Source: Bisbaumannia sp015645095 (lineage in GTDB: Bacteria > Pseudomonadota > Gammaproteobacteria > Pseudomonadales > Halomonadaceae). From it: a DNA stretch of 64,000 bases. Shown piece by piece: positions 23,983 through 32,236 of the stretch. The stretch covers positions 1,922,001-1,986,000 of the forward strand of contig CP141893.1 in NCBI GenBank assembly GCA_036871055.1. Direction: 5' to 3'. Below the pieces are notes generated by a model. That model was not told the DNA's origin and did not search any database. It saw only the letters and a list, made by a program, of their open reading frames with translations. The translations under genes were made by a program, and so were the position numbers. The stretch's first letter is position 1. Every line of letters begins with the position of its first letter.

Positions 23983-24630
23983 ATGAAAAAAGAGATCAAA
24001 CGACTCGTCGAGCGCAATCGCCAATGGGCCGAGGGTATTCGCCAACAGGACCCCGGCTTCTTCGATCGCCTGGCACAACAGCAGAATCCCGACTATCTAT
24101 GGATCGGTTGCTCAGATAGCCGAGTCCCCGCCAACCAGATCATCGACCTGCCCCCCGGCGAAGTCTTCGTCCACCGCAACGTGGCCAACCTGCTCCACCA
24201 CAACGACCTCAATGCCCTCTCGGTGCTGCAATACGCCGTGGAGGTGCTGCAGGTGCGCCATATCATGGTGGTGGGGCATTATGGCTGCGGCGGCGTTCGC
24301 GCCGCCGTCAGCGGTGGTGACAATGGCATGGTGGACATCTGGCTGCACTCCGTGCGCGAGCTCTATGCCCAGCATCGGGAGACCCTGGACCACCTGAGCC
24401 TGGATGAGCAGGTGGATCGCATGTGCGAGCTCAATGTCCAGGCCCAGGTCAATAACCTCTGTCGTACCAAGATCGTTCAGCATGCCTGGCAACGCGGACA
24501 GCCGCTGGCGATCCACGGCTGGGTCTATGGCCTCAAGGATGGCCATGTCACCGATCTGGGCTGCACCGTGGAGCGCCTCGATCAGGTAGAAGCGCTCTAT
24601 CGTATCGACGGCTTGACCCCCGCCGGCTGA
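23983..24630 (+). CDS. can: Beta-class carbonic anhydrase
   Basis: A 215-residue zinc enzyme interconverting CO2 and bicarbonate in the cytoplasm. Zinc ligands and the Asp-Arg dyad are visible: WIGCSDSRVPANQI (Cys43, Asp45, Arg47) and VVGHYGCGGVRAA (His and Cys near 99 and 102). The length and N-terminus match E. coli Can. It is divergent from gor and converges on the cytochrome c' gene with only 12 bp between them. Confidence 0.95.
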   Translation: MKKEIKRLVERNRQWAEGIRQQDPGFFDRLAQQQNPDYLWIGCSDSRVPANQIIDLPPGEVFVHRNVANLLHHNDLNALSVLQYAVEVLQVRHIMVVGHYGCGGVRAAVSGGDNGMVDIWLHSVRELYAQHRETLDHLSLDEQVDRMCELNVQAQVNNLCRTKIVQHAWQRGQPLAIHGWVYGLKDGHVTDLGCTVERLDQVEALYRIDGLTPAG

Positions 24631-24642
24631 GACAAGGCGGGC

Positions 24643-25119
24643 TCAGTGCTTGTAGCGGCGATGACAGCTGCGGCAACTGAGACTGAGCTCCGAAAACGCG
24701 CGGGTTGCCTGGCGGTAGTCTTCCGCCTCGGCGGCCTCGGTCAGGTCGGCAACCCGCGCCTCCAGGGCCTCGAAGCCCTCACCGAAGGCTTCCCATTCGT
24801 CCCAGATACGTACCCGGGCGTCGCTGCCGCGGCCGTGACTTCCCTCGATGAAGGCCGGCAACAGCCGCTCGCCCCGCGCGCGCTCGGCCAGCTCCGCCAG
24901 GCGTGGCGCCGCGCCGCGGGCATCGCGATTATTGATCAGGTCGAAGCGCAGCTGACGCACCAGTCGTTCGATCTCCTTGAGTTCGTCACGTCGCCAGGTC
25001 ACCGCCTCCCGGGGCGTCTCGAAACGCGGCGCCTGCGGTGATTCGGTGGCCTGGGTGGTCAAGCTGGCCAGCAGCAGCGCCAGGCCGACCCAGCCGCCCT
25101 TTCCCCAGCGTGTCGTCAT
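24643..25119 (-). CDS. Cytochrome c'-type (class II) protein
   Basis: A 158-residue protein with a signal peptide (residues 1-28, GLALLLASLTTQATES) and a single C-terminal haem motif CRSCHRRYKH just before the stop, the layout of the four-helix-bundle cytochromes c' and c-556. The rest is helical and rich in charged residues. Function in the periplasm may be NO binding or electron transfer; the sequence does not decide. The start at 25119 gives the signal peptide; the earlier 25 codons do not fit. Confidence 0.85.
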   Translation of the reverse strand: MTTRWGKGGWVGLALLLASLTTQATESPQAPRFETPREAVTWRRDELKEIERLVRQLRFDLINNRDARGAAPRLAELAERARGERLLPAFIEGSHGRGSDARVRIWDEWEAFGEGFEALEARVADLTEAAEAEDYRQATRAFSELSLSCRSCHRRYKH

Positions 25120-25159
25120 GCGTCTCTCCTCTCGTGAACGGCGGTGATTCAGGCTGCGC

Positions 25160-25176
25160 ATAATGCCAGTCATTAT
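25160..25176. promoter_or_regulatory. Inverted repeat ATAATG-N5-CATTAT
   Basis: A perfect 6-bp-arm inverted repeat lies in the 133-bp divergent gap between the cytochrome c' gene and the ABC binding-protein gene. It is a candidate operator or promoter element for either. Confidence 0.35.
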
Positions 25177-25235
25177 TTCGATTGTCGCGACCACCGCCGG
25201 CTCTCTATGGTTAGTGCCGTCACAATAGATAACAA

Positions 25236-25250
25236 CCCGTTAGGGAAACG
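25236..25250. repeat. 15-bp direct repeat, copy 1
   Basis: CCCGTTAGGGAAACG lies directly before the start codon of the binding-protein gene and includes its ribosome site. An identical copy is at 26880-26894, at the left end of the MITE-like element, so the two copies bracket the gene. Confidence 0.85.
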
Positions 25251-25252
25251 AC

Positions 25253-26824
25253 ATGACTTTCAAGAAGACTCTGCTGGCGTCGGTGATCGGCGCCGCCCTG
25301 GCCGCGACTGCCCTCCCCGCCACCGTCTCCGCCGAGACATTGCGTATCGGCTACGCCGCCGACCCGGAGACCCTGGACATTCACGAGCAGCTCTCTGGCG
25401 GTATGCTGCGCTTCTCCCACCTGGCCTTCGACCCCCTGGTACGCTGGACCCAGGATTTCCAGTTCGAACCGCGCCTGGCCACCGGCTGGGAACAGCTCGA
25501 CGACACCACCGTGCGCATTCGCCTGCGTGAAGGCGTGAGCTTCCACTCCGGCAATCCCTTCACCGCCGCCGACGTGGTCTGGACCATCGAGCGCCTCAAG
25601 GAGAGCCCCGACTACCGGGCCATCTTCGAGCCCATCGCCGGTGCCGAGGCCGTGAACGAGCACACCGTCGACATCACCACCGACGGCCCCTACCCGCTGC
25701 TGCTCAACCTGGCCACCTATATCTTCCCGATGGACCGGGAGTACTACAACGGCACCACCGACAACGGCCAGGACAAGGCAGAGATCGTCAAGGCCGGCAA
25801 CTCCTTCGCCTCGCGCAACGTCTCCGGCACCGGTCCCTTCATCGTCACCGAGCGCCGCCAGGGCGTGCGGGTCGAAATGGAACGCTTCGCCGACTACTGG
25901 GATAACGACAGCGAGGGCAATGTCTCGCGCATCGTCCTGACCCCCATCGCCGAGAACGCCGCCCGGGTCTCCGCCCTGCTCTCCGGTGGCGTCGACTTCA
26001 TCGATGCGGTGCCGCCCAACGATCTGGAGCGGGTGCGCCAGGCCCAGGGCATCGACCTGGTGGAGATCCCCGGCACTCGCATCATCGGCTTCCAGCTCAA
26101 CGAAGAGCGCGTCGAGGCCTTCGCCGACCCGCGGGTCCGCCAGGCGGTGGCCTACGCCATCAACCAGGAGGGCATCGCCGACCGCCTGATGCGCGGCTTC
26201 GCCTCCCCGGCGGCCCAATTCTCGCCCCCCGGCTACTCCGGCCATAACCCGGAGCTGACCCCGCGCTACGATCTGGAGCGCGCCCAGGCGCTGATGGAAG
26301 AAGCGGGTTACGCCGACGGCTTCAGCATCGACATGATCGCCCCCAACAACCGCTACGTGAACGATGCCCAGATCGCCCAGGCGGTGGCCAATATGCTGGC
26401 GCGCATCAATATCAACGCTAACCTGCGCACCATGCCCCTGGCCCAGTACTGGCCGGAGTACGACGAGCGCACCTCCGACATGGCGATGATCGGCTGGCAC
26501 TCCGACACCGAGGACAGCGCCAACTTCTTCCAGTACCTCTCCGCCTGTTTCGACGCCGAGACCGGTGCCGGCCAGTACAACTACGGCGGCTACTGCAACG
26601 AAGCGCTCGACACCCTGGTGGCCCGTGCCGACGGCGAGACCGACCTGGAGGCACGCAATGCCATGCTGCGCGAGGCCGAGGCGATGCTCCATGAGGACGC
26701 CGGGTTCATCATGCTGCACTGGCAGAACCTGGCCTATGGTGCCCGGGAAGGCGTGGAGATCGCCCCGGTGGTCAATGCCACCGACTTCCCCTACCTCGGC
26801 GACCTGGTGATCCAGCGCGACTGA
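25253..26824 (+). CDS. Peptide/nickel-type ABC transporter substrate-binding protein (family 5)
   Basis: A 523-residue periplasmic binding protein with a Sec signal peptide (residues 1-26, ending PATVSA). The family-5 core includes RIGYAADPETLDIHEQ, the signature LREGVSFHSGNPFTAADVVW and later DFIDAVPPNDLERV. It captures a peptide or similar small molecule for the four-gene importer downstream. The Xaa-Pro dipeptidase further down supports a peptide substrate, but opines, glutathione or nickel chelates cannot be excluded. A hairpin and a MITE-like element separate it from the permeases. Confidence 0.9.
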   Translation: MTFKKTLLASVIGAALAATALPATVSAETLRIGYAADPETLDIHEQLSGGMLRFSHLAFDPLVRWTQDFQFEPRLATGWEQLDDTTVRIRLREGVSFHSGNPFTAADVVWTIERLKESPDYRAIFEPIAGAEAVNEHTVDITTDGPYPLLLNLATYIFPMDREYYNGTTDNGQDKAEIVKAGNSFASRNVSGTGPFIVTERRQGVRVEMERFADYWDNDSEGNVSRIVLTPIAENAARVSALLSGGVDFIDAVPPNDLERVRQAQGIDLVEIPGTRIIGFQLNEERVEAFADPRVRQAVAYAINQEGIADRLMRGFASPAAQFSPPGYSGHNPELTPRYDLERAQALMEEAGYADGFSIDMIAPNNRYVNDAQIAQAVANMLARININANLRTMPLAQYWPEYDERTSDMAMIGWHSDTEDSANFFQYLSACFDAETGAGQYNYGGYCNEALDTLVARADGETDLEARNAMLREAEAMLHEDAGFIMLHWQNLAYGAREGVEIAPVVNATDFPYLGDLVIQRD

Positions 26825-26852
26825 TCCCGCTCGCCATCGCCCCCCGATGGCC

Positions 26853-26880
26853 GGCCCCTCGCCCCCGTGGGCGAGGGGTC
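26853..26880 (+). terminator. Hairpin after the binding-protein gene
   Basis: CCCCTCGCCC-CCGT-GGGCGAGGGG (26855-26878) lies 30 nt after the stop. Such intra-operon hairpins commonly give more binding protein than membrane components. Confidence 0.65.
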
Positions 26881-26883
26881 CCG

Positions 26884-27033
26884 TTAGGGAAACGCTGAAC
26901 AAATCGGCGAGCGGAGTTGAAGCGCAAGGCGCACGGCGCGCAGGAACCGGAGCCTATGCGGTATAGGTGAGGATTTCGAGCACCGCGCAACGCAGCGATT
27001 TGCCCGCGCAGGCATTTGGGCAGCGTTTCCTAA
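26884..27033. mobile_element. 150-bp MITE-like element
   Basis: The ends are imperfect inverted repeats of about 20 bp: the left starts TTAGGGAAACGCTGAACAAA and the right, read inward on the other strand, starts TTAGGAAACGCTGCCCAAA. The interior holds no gene. The ends can be read as flanked by a duplicated TA, as in IS630/Tc1-type insertions. No second copy was noticed in the window, and no transposase is present. It sits between the binding-protein and permease genes. Confidence 0.6.
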
Positions 27034-27061
27034 GTGACTACCCAGACAGGCTACCCCCCCC

Positions 27062-28111
27062 ATGATCGCCTTTCTTACCAAGCGGCTGATGCACGCCCTG
27101 ATGGTGATGTTCATCATCAGCGTCATCGCCTTCGCCATCCAGGACAACCTGGGCGATCCCATCCAGCAGATGGTCGGCCAGTCGGTGCCGGAGAGCGAGC
27201 GCGAGGCCCTGCGCGAGCAGTTCGGCCTCAACGACCCTTTCCATGTGCAGTACCTGCGCTTCGCCGGCAACGCCCTGACCGGCGATTTCGGCACCTCCTA
27301 CTTCTATCGGGAGCCGGCGCTCGAGGTGATCGCCCGTCATCTGCCGGCGACCCTCGAGCTGGTCTTCGGTGCGACCCTGCTGATCGTGCTGCTGTCGGTA
27401 CCCATCGGCGTCTACAGCGCCATCAAACCCCGCTCGCCGATCTCGCGCTTCTTCATGGGCGCCTCGATCATCGGGATCTCGATCCCGGTCTTCCTCACCG
27501 CCATCCTGCTGATCCAGGTCTTCTCCATCGGCGTGACGGTGACCCTCTTCCCGCAGGGCACCGCTTGGGGTAGCTGGCTCAATGCCGCCCTCTCCACCAG
27601 CGGTGGCATGCCCTCCTTCGGGCGCGGCCATGACCTGGTGCACGTCTTCGGCCACTGGGAGACCAACCTGGCCAGCCTCGACGGACTCAAGCACCTGGTG
27701 CTGCCCTCGGTGGCGCTGGCCTCCATCATGCTGCCGCTGTTCATCCGCCTGATTCGCGCCGAGATGATGGAGGTGCTGCAGTCGGAGTATGTCAAGTTCG
27801 CCCGGGCCAAGGGCATCGGCGTGCGACGCATCTATTTCATTCATGCCCTGAAGAACACCATGCTGCCGGTGATCACCGTCGGCGGGGTACAGATCGGCAC
27901 CATGGTGGCCTACACCATCCTCACCGAAACGGTCTTCCAGTGGCCCGGCATGGGGCTGATGTTCCTCGATGCCATCAATCGCGCCGACATCCCGCTGATC
28001 GTCGCCTACCTGATGATCGTCGGGGTGATCTTCGTGGTCACCAACACCCTGGTCGACCTGATCTACGGCCTGGTCAACCCCACCGTCAAACTGACAGGTA
28101 AGCCCGCATGA
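27062..28111 (+). CDS. ABC transporter permease (DppB-like)
   Basis: A 349-residue inner-membrane permease with about six or seven membrane segments. The first is at residues 8-28, and a periplasmic loop follows with the QMVGQSVPESEREALRE-type segment seen in DppB/OppB. The EAA-like loop near the C-terminus is VKFARAKGIGVRRIYFIHAL. It pairs with the next gene to form the channel. The start has no Shine-Dalgarno sequence and is preceded by eight C residues, 28 bp after the MITE-like element. It overlaps the next gene by 4 bp. Confidence 0.93.
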   Translation: MIAFLTKRLMHALMVMFIISVIAFAIQDNLGDPIQQMVGQSVPESEREALREQFGLNDPFHVQYLRFAGNALTGDFGTSYFYREPALEVIARHLPATLELVFGATLLIVLLSVPIGVYSAIKPRSPISRFFMGASIIGISIPVFLTAILLIQVFSIGVTVTLFPQGTAWGSWLNAALSTSGGMPSFGRGHDLVHVFGHWETNLASLDGLKHLVLPSVALASIMLPLFIRLIRAEMMEVLQSEYVKFARAKGIGVRRIYFIHALKNTMLPVITVGGVQIGTMVAYTILTETVFQWPGMGLMFLDAINRADIPLIVAYLMIVGVIFVVTNTLVDLIYGLVNPTVKLTGKPA

Positions 28112-29058
28112 GACCCCAGACTTCTTCCCCGGCGGCGGCCCCGGGGCGCTGGCAGCGGCTGCGTGACTCCTTCCTGCTCTACAGCTTCAAGCGCGACCGG
28201 GGCGCCCAGCTCTGCCTGGCGATCCTGCTGGCCCTGGTGAGCATGGCCCTGCTGGCCCCCTGGCTGGCCTCAACCGACCCCTACGACCTGGCGCAGATCG
28301 ATATCCTCGCCTCGGAACTGCCGCCCTTCTGGATCGATGGCAGCGATCCCGCCTATGTCTTGGGTACCGACGCCCAGGGACGCGACCTCTGGTCGATCAT
28401 CCTCTATGGCACCCGGGTATCGCTGCTGATCGGCTTCGGTGCGGTGCTGCTCCAGGCCCTGCTGGGAGTGGTCTTCGGCCTCCTGGCCGGCTACCTGGGC
28501 GGGCGCGTCGATGCCGTGCTGATGCGCCTGGCGGATATCCAGCTCTCCTTCTCCACCCTGATGGTGGCCATCGTGGTGGGCGCCGTGGTCAAGGCCACCC
28601 TGGGCGGCAGCTTCTACAGCGACTACGCCATCCTGATGCTGATCCTGATCATCGGCCTGGCCGAGTGGCCCCAGTACGCCCGCACGGTGCGCGCCTCGGT
28701 ACTGGCCGAGAAGCGCAAGGAGTACGTGGACGCCGCCAAGGTGATGGGCCTGAAATCGCGGCGCATCATGTTCCGCCATGTGCTGCCCAATACCCTGTCG
28801 CCGATCTTCGTCATCTCCACGGTGCAGATCGCCAACGCCATCATCTCCGAGGCGGCACTATCCTTTCTGGGACTGGGCATGCCGGAGACCCACCCCTCGC
28901 TGGGCTCGCTGATCAAGGCCGGCTTCGACTACCTGCAGTCCGGGGCCTGGTGGATCACCCTGATTCCCGGCGCCTTCCTGGTGGTGCTGGTGCTGTCGAT
29001 CAACCTGCTCGGCGACTGGCTGCGCGACGTCATGAACCCGCGTCTCTACAAGGGCTAA
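28108..29058 (+). CDS. ABC transporter permease (DppC-like)
   Basis: A 316-residue inner-membrane permease of the DppC/OppC type. The N-terminal cytoplasmic stretch, first membrane helix (about 35-55) and the motif VLGTDAQGRDLWS near residue 85 are typical. The EAA loop is EYVDAAKVMGLKSRRIM near residue 207. The ATGA overlap with the preceding permease indicates translational coupling. Confidence 0.94.
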   Translation: MRPQTSSPAAAPGRWQRLRDSFLLYSFKRDRGAQLCLAILLALVSMALLAPWLASTDPYDLAQIDILASELPPFWIDGSDPAYVLGTDAQGRDLWSIILYGTRVSLLIGFGAVLLQALLGVVFGLLAGYLGGRVDAVLMRLADIQLSFSTLMVAIVVGAVVKATLGGSFYSDYAILMLILIIGLAEWPQYARTVRASVLAEKRKEYVDAAKVMGLKSRRIMFRHVLPNTLSPIFVISTVQIANAIISEAALSFLGLGMPETHPSLGSLIKAGFDYLQSGAWWITLIPGAFLVVLVLSINLLGDWLRDVMNPRLYKG

Positions 29059-29070
29059 GGAGCACTTCAT

Positions 29071-30093
29071 ATGGCACTTCTCGAAGTTCGCGACCTGGAT
29101 GTGCGCTTCGCCCTGCGCCAGGGCGAGGTCCGCGCCCTGCGCAATATCGACTTCACCCTGGACCGGGGTGAACGCCTCGGCCTGGTGGGCGAGTCCGGCG
29201 CCGGCAAGTCGGTGGCCGCCTTCAGCCTGCTCAACCTGATCGCCCGGCCCGGCTATATCGCCGGCGGCAGCATCCGCTTCGACGGCCAGGAGCTGATCGG
29301 ACTCGGCGAGCGACAGCTGCGGCGCATCCGTGGCAATCGCATCTCGATGATCTTCCAGGATCCGATGATGACCCTCAATCCGGTGCTGACCATCGGCGAG
29401 CAGATGGTCGAGTGCCTCAAGGCGCATCGCCGCATCTCCTCCCGAGAGGCCCGGGCCATCGCCTTGCACAAGCTGACCCAGGTGCAGATCCCCTCCCCGG
29501 AAACGCGGCTCGACCAGTACCCCCACGAGCTCTCCGGGGGCATGCGTCAACGGGTGATCATCGCCATCGCCCTGCTGCTCGACCCGGACATCATCATCGC
29601 CGACGAGCCGACCACGGCGCTGGATGTGACCATCCAGGCGGAGATCATGACCCTGCTGCTGGAGCTGTGCGAGAAGCACAACGTGGGACTGATCCTGATC
29701 ACCCACGACCTGGGGGTGGTCAGCCAGGTGACCCAGCGCATGCTGGTGATGTACGCCGGACGAGTGATCGAGGCCGGCCCCACCCGGGAGATCATCAACG
29801 ACCCCCAGCACCCCTATACCCAGGGCCTGATGAATGCCCTGCCGCAGATGGCCACCCCGGGCAGCCACCTCAACCAGATCCGCGGCAGCATGCCGCCGCT
29901 GAGCCAGCTGCCCTCGGGCTGCGCCTTCCATCCCCGCTGTGACTTCCTGGCCCGCGCCGACGGCAGCGAACGCGCCGCCTGTTCCCGCCAGGTACCCGAC
30001 TTCGTCGCCTCCGGCAACTGCCGGGTGGCCTGCCATATGGTGGCGGAAATGCTGGCCCAGGAGGCCACGGCCACCGAGGAGGATAGCCCATGA
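29071..30093 (+). CDS. ABC transporter ATPase (DppD-like)
   Basis: A 340-residue ATPase. Walker A is GESGAGKSVAAF near residue 39, the signature is HELSGGMRQRV near 152, and Walker B with catalytic Glu is IIIADEPTTALD near 173. A C-terminal oligopeptide-transporter extension has the conserved cysteines FHPRCDFL. It hydrolyses ATP to power import by the two permeases. It overlaps the next ATPase gene by 4 bp. Confidence 0.95.
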   Translation: MALLEVRDLDVRFALRQGEVRALRNIDFTLDRGERLGLVGESGAGKSVAAFSLLNLIARPGYIAGGSIRFDGQELIGLGERQLRRIRGNRISMIFQDPMMTLNPVLTIGEQMVECLKAHRRISSREARAIALHKLTQVQIPSPETRLDQYPHELSGGMRQRVIIAIALLLDPDIIIADEPTTALDVTIQAEIMTLLLELCEKHNVGLILITHDLGVVSQVTQRMLVMYAGRVIEAGPTREIINDPQHPYTQGLMNALPQMATPGSHLNQIRGSMPPLSQLPSGCAFHPRCDFLARADGSERAACSRQVPDFVASGNCRVACHMVAEMLAQEATATEEDSP

Positions 30094-31163
30094 CCGCCCT
30101 CGTCGATCCCGCCACCGAGGCCCGTCATCAGACGGCGTCGACGCCGAGGCAGGAGAGTGCGCCCTTGCTGGAGATTCGTGGCCTGCGCAAGCGCTTCGAT
30201 CTCTCCGGCGATTTCCTCGAGCAGCTGCGCTTCAAGGGCGGCCGCCTGGTGCGCCACCAGGAGTTCGTGCATGCCATCAATGGCGTGGACCTGACCATCC
30301 AGCGCGGCGAGGCGCTCTGTGTGGTGGGTGAGTCCGGCTGTGGCAAGTCCACGGTGGCACGCACCGTGATGGGGCTGCTCTCGCCCAGTGCCGGGGAGAT
30401 CCACTACGACGGGGCGCGCATCGACCACCTCTCGTCCAAGGCGCTGCTGCCCTACCGCAAGCGCATGCAGATGATCTTCCAGAACCCCTACGCCTCGCTG
30501 AATCCGCGCATGACGATTCAGCAGACCCTGGAGGAGCCGATCCGCCTGCACCACCCGGACTGGTCCCGGGAGAAGATCATCGCCAAGGTACGCGAGGTGA
30601 TGGCCTCGGTGGGGGTCGACCCGGAATGGGGCGCGCGCTTCGGCCACGAGTTCTCCGGCGGCCAGCGCCAACGCATCGCGATTGCACGAGCGTTGGCCGT
30701 CGACCCGGAATTTATCGTCGCCGACGAGCCGATCTCGGCGCTGGACGTCTCCATCCAGGCCCAGGTGCTCAACCTCCTGATGGACGCCCAGCAGGAGCGC
30801 CACCTCACCTACCTCTTCATTACCCATGACCTGGCGGTGGTGGAGCACTTCGGTACCCGGGTGGCGGTGATGTACCTGGGCACGGTGTGCGAGGTGGCGC
30901 CGACCCGGACCCTGTTCGCCACGCCGCGCCACCCCTATACCCAGGCGCTGCTCTCGGCGATCCCACGCCTCGAGGACGACCGCCCCCAGCCGATTCGCCT
31001 GACCGGCGAGGTCCCCACCCCGGTGAACCTGCCCTCCGGGTGTGTCTTCCATGGGCGCTGCCCCTATGCCGAGGCGCGCTGTCGCCGGGAGGTGCCGAGG
31101 CTGGTGGCCCAGGCCGATGGCAGCCAGGTGGCCTGCCATGCGGTCGAGGAAGGACGCCTGTAA
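30090..31163 (+). CDS. ABC transporter ATPase (DppF-like)
   Basis: A 357-residue ATPase, the partner of the preceding one. Walker A is GESGCGKSTVARTV near residue 85, the signature is HEFSGGQRQRIAIARA near 187, and Walker B is FIVADEPISALD near 209. The C-terminal extension has GCVFHGRCPYAEARC. An insertion between residues 35 and 60 (GDFLEQLRFKGGRLVR) follows the usual DppF pattern. It ends the transporter genes; a 98-bp gap precedes lysR. Confidence 0.95.
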   Translation: MTALVDPATEARHQTASTPRQESAPLLEIRGLRKRFDLSGDFLEQLRFKGGRLVRHQEFVHAINGVDLTIQRGEALCVVGESGCGKSTVARTVMGLLSPSAGEIHYDGARIDHLSSKALLPYRKRMQMIFQNPYASLNPRMTIQQTLEEPIRLHHPDWSREKIIAKVREVMASVGVDPEWGARFGHEFSGGQRQRIAIARALAVDPEFIVADEPISALDVSIQAQVLNLLMDAQQERHLTYLFITHDLAVVEHFGTRVAVMYLGTVCEVAPTRTLFATPRHPYTQALLSAIPRLEDDRPQPIRLTGEVPTPVNLPSGCVFHGRCPYAEARCRREVPRLVAQADGSQVACHAVEEGRL

Positions 31164-31201
31164 GGACGCCTGGACAGCCGTAGAGAAACGAGTGTTTTAA
31201 T

Positions 31202-31234
31202 GGCAGAATCTACTGCCTCTTGGAATAAATCCAA
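31202..31234. promoter_or_regulatory. Inverted repeats upstream of the lysR gene
   Basis: GGCAG-N6-CTGCC (31202-31217) and TTGGA-N5-TCCAA (31220-31234) lie in tandem in an AT-rich stretch before the LysR-type gene. The second has the T-N11-A form of LysR-type binding sites, so autoregulation is plausible. Confidence 0.4.
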
Positions 31235-31261
31235 TAATACTTTCGGTAAAACTGATAAATC

Positions 31262-32179
31262 ATGGAAATTCGTTGGCTGGAAGACTTTATCGCCCTGGCC
31301 CGCACCCGCCACTTCTCGCGGGCGGCGGAGGAGCGCAATGTCACCCAGCCCACCTTCTCGCGACGCATCAAGCTGCTGGAAGAGGAGATGGGCACCACCC
31401 TGGTCAATCGCCAGACCCTGCCCCTCTCCCTGACCCCGGCCGGCGAGGAGTTTCTGCGCCTCTGCCAGCAGGTCACCCAGCGTGTGCAGGACACCCGGGA
31501 GCGCCTGGCCCGGCTCGCCGAGGCCCAGGCCAACCGGCTGCGCCTGGCGGCCCCGCAGAGCCTGCTCTCCCACTTCCTGCCGGAATGGTTGGCGGCCCAC
31601 CACGAGGATCCCCCCCTGGAGCCCTACCTGAGGGCCACCGGCTGGCTGATCGACGACTACTTCCAGGCCCTGGATCGCGGCGAGTGCGATCTGGTGCTCT
31701 GCTACTGGCCCCGGGAGGGGCACTTGCCGGAGTTGGAACGGCCCGACTGCGACTATCGGCGAGTCGGCGAGGAGCGCCTGATTCCCCTCTCGGTTCCGGA
31801 TCCCGATGGCCGTCCCCGCTTCTCCCTGGGGAGCGGTCCCCGAGAGAGCCTGCCGCTGATCGGCTTTCACCCCCGGGGGCTGATGCATGCCGCCATCCAG
31901 GGGCATCTGGCACGCCTCGGCGAAGCTCCGGCCTTCCGGGTACTCAACGAGAGTATCCAGAGTCACAATATTCGCGAACTGATCGGCCTCGGTTATGGGA
32001 TGGGCTGGCTGCCGGCACGGCTGGCCGCCCCGGCCCTGGCCCAAGGGGAGCTGGTCCCCGCCGGCGATACCCGCTGGGAGATCCCCCTGGAGATCCGCCT
32101 CTATCGCCAACCCCAGGGGCCTGCACCGGCCCTGGACAGGCTATGGCAGGCCCTGGGTGACCCACTGCCCACGACCTGA
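31262..32179 (+). CDS. LysR-family transcriptional regulator
   Basis: A 305-residue regulator. The N-terminal helix-turn-helix (residues 1-60: MEIRWLEDFIALARTRHFS, then AAEERNVTQPTFSRRIK) is typical, and residues from about 90 to 295 form the periplasmic-binding-protein-like effector domain. The position directly after a peptide importer and before a dipeptidase suggests it controls one or both. The start has no obvious Shine-Dalgarno sequence. The effector is unknown. Confidence 0.92.
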   Translation: MEIRWLEDFIALARTRHFSRAAEERNVTQPTFSRRIKLLEEEMGTTLVNRQTLPLSLTPAGEEFLRLCQQVTQRVQDTRERLARLAEAQANRLRLAAPQSLLSHFLPEWLAAHHEDPPLEPYLRATGWLIDDYFQALDRGECDLVLCYWPREGHLPELERPDCDYRRVGEERLIPLSVPDPDGRPRFSLGSGPRESLPLIGFHPRGLMHAAIQGHLARLGEAPAFRVLNESIQSHNIRELIGLGYGMGWLPARLAAPALAQGELVPAGDTRWEIPLEIRLYRQPQGPAPALDRLWQALGDPLPTT

Positions 32180-32236
32180 TGGTCTGACCACCCCTCGATC
32201 TTCGCCCGTTTTCGTACGGAGCCTAAGGAGTCCTCG

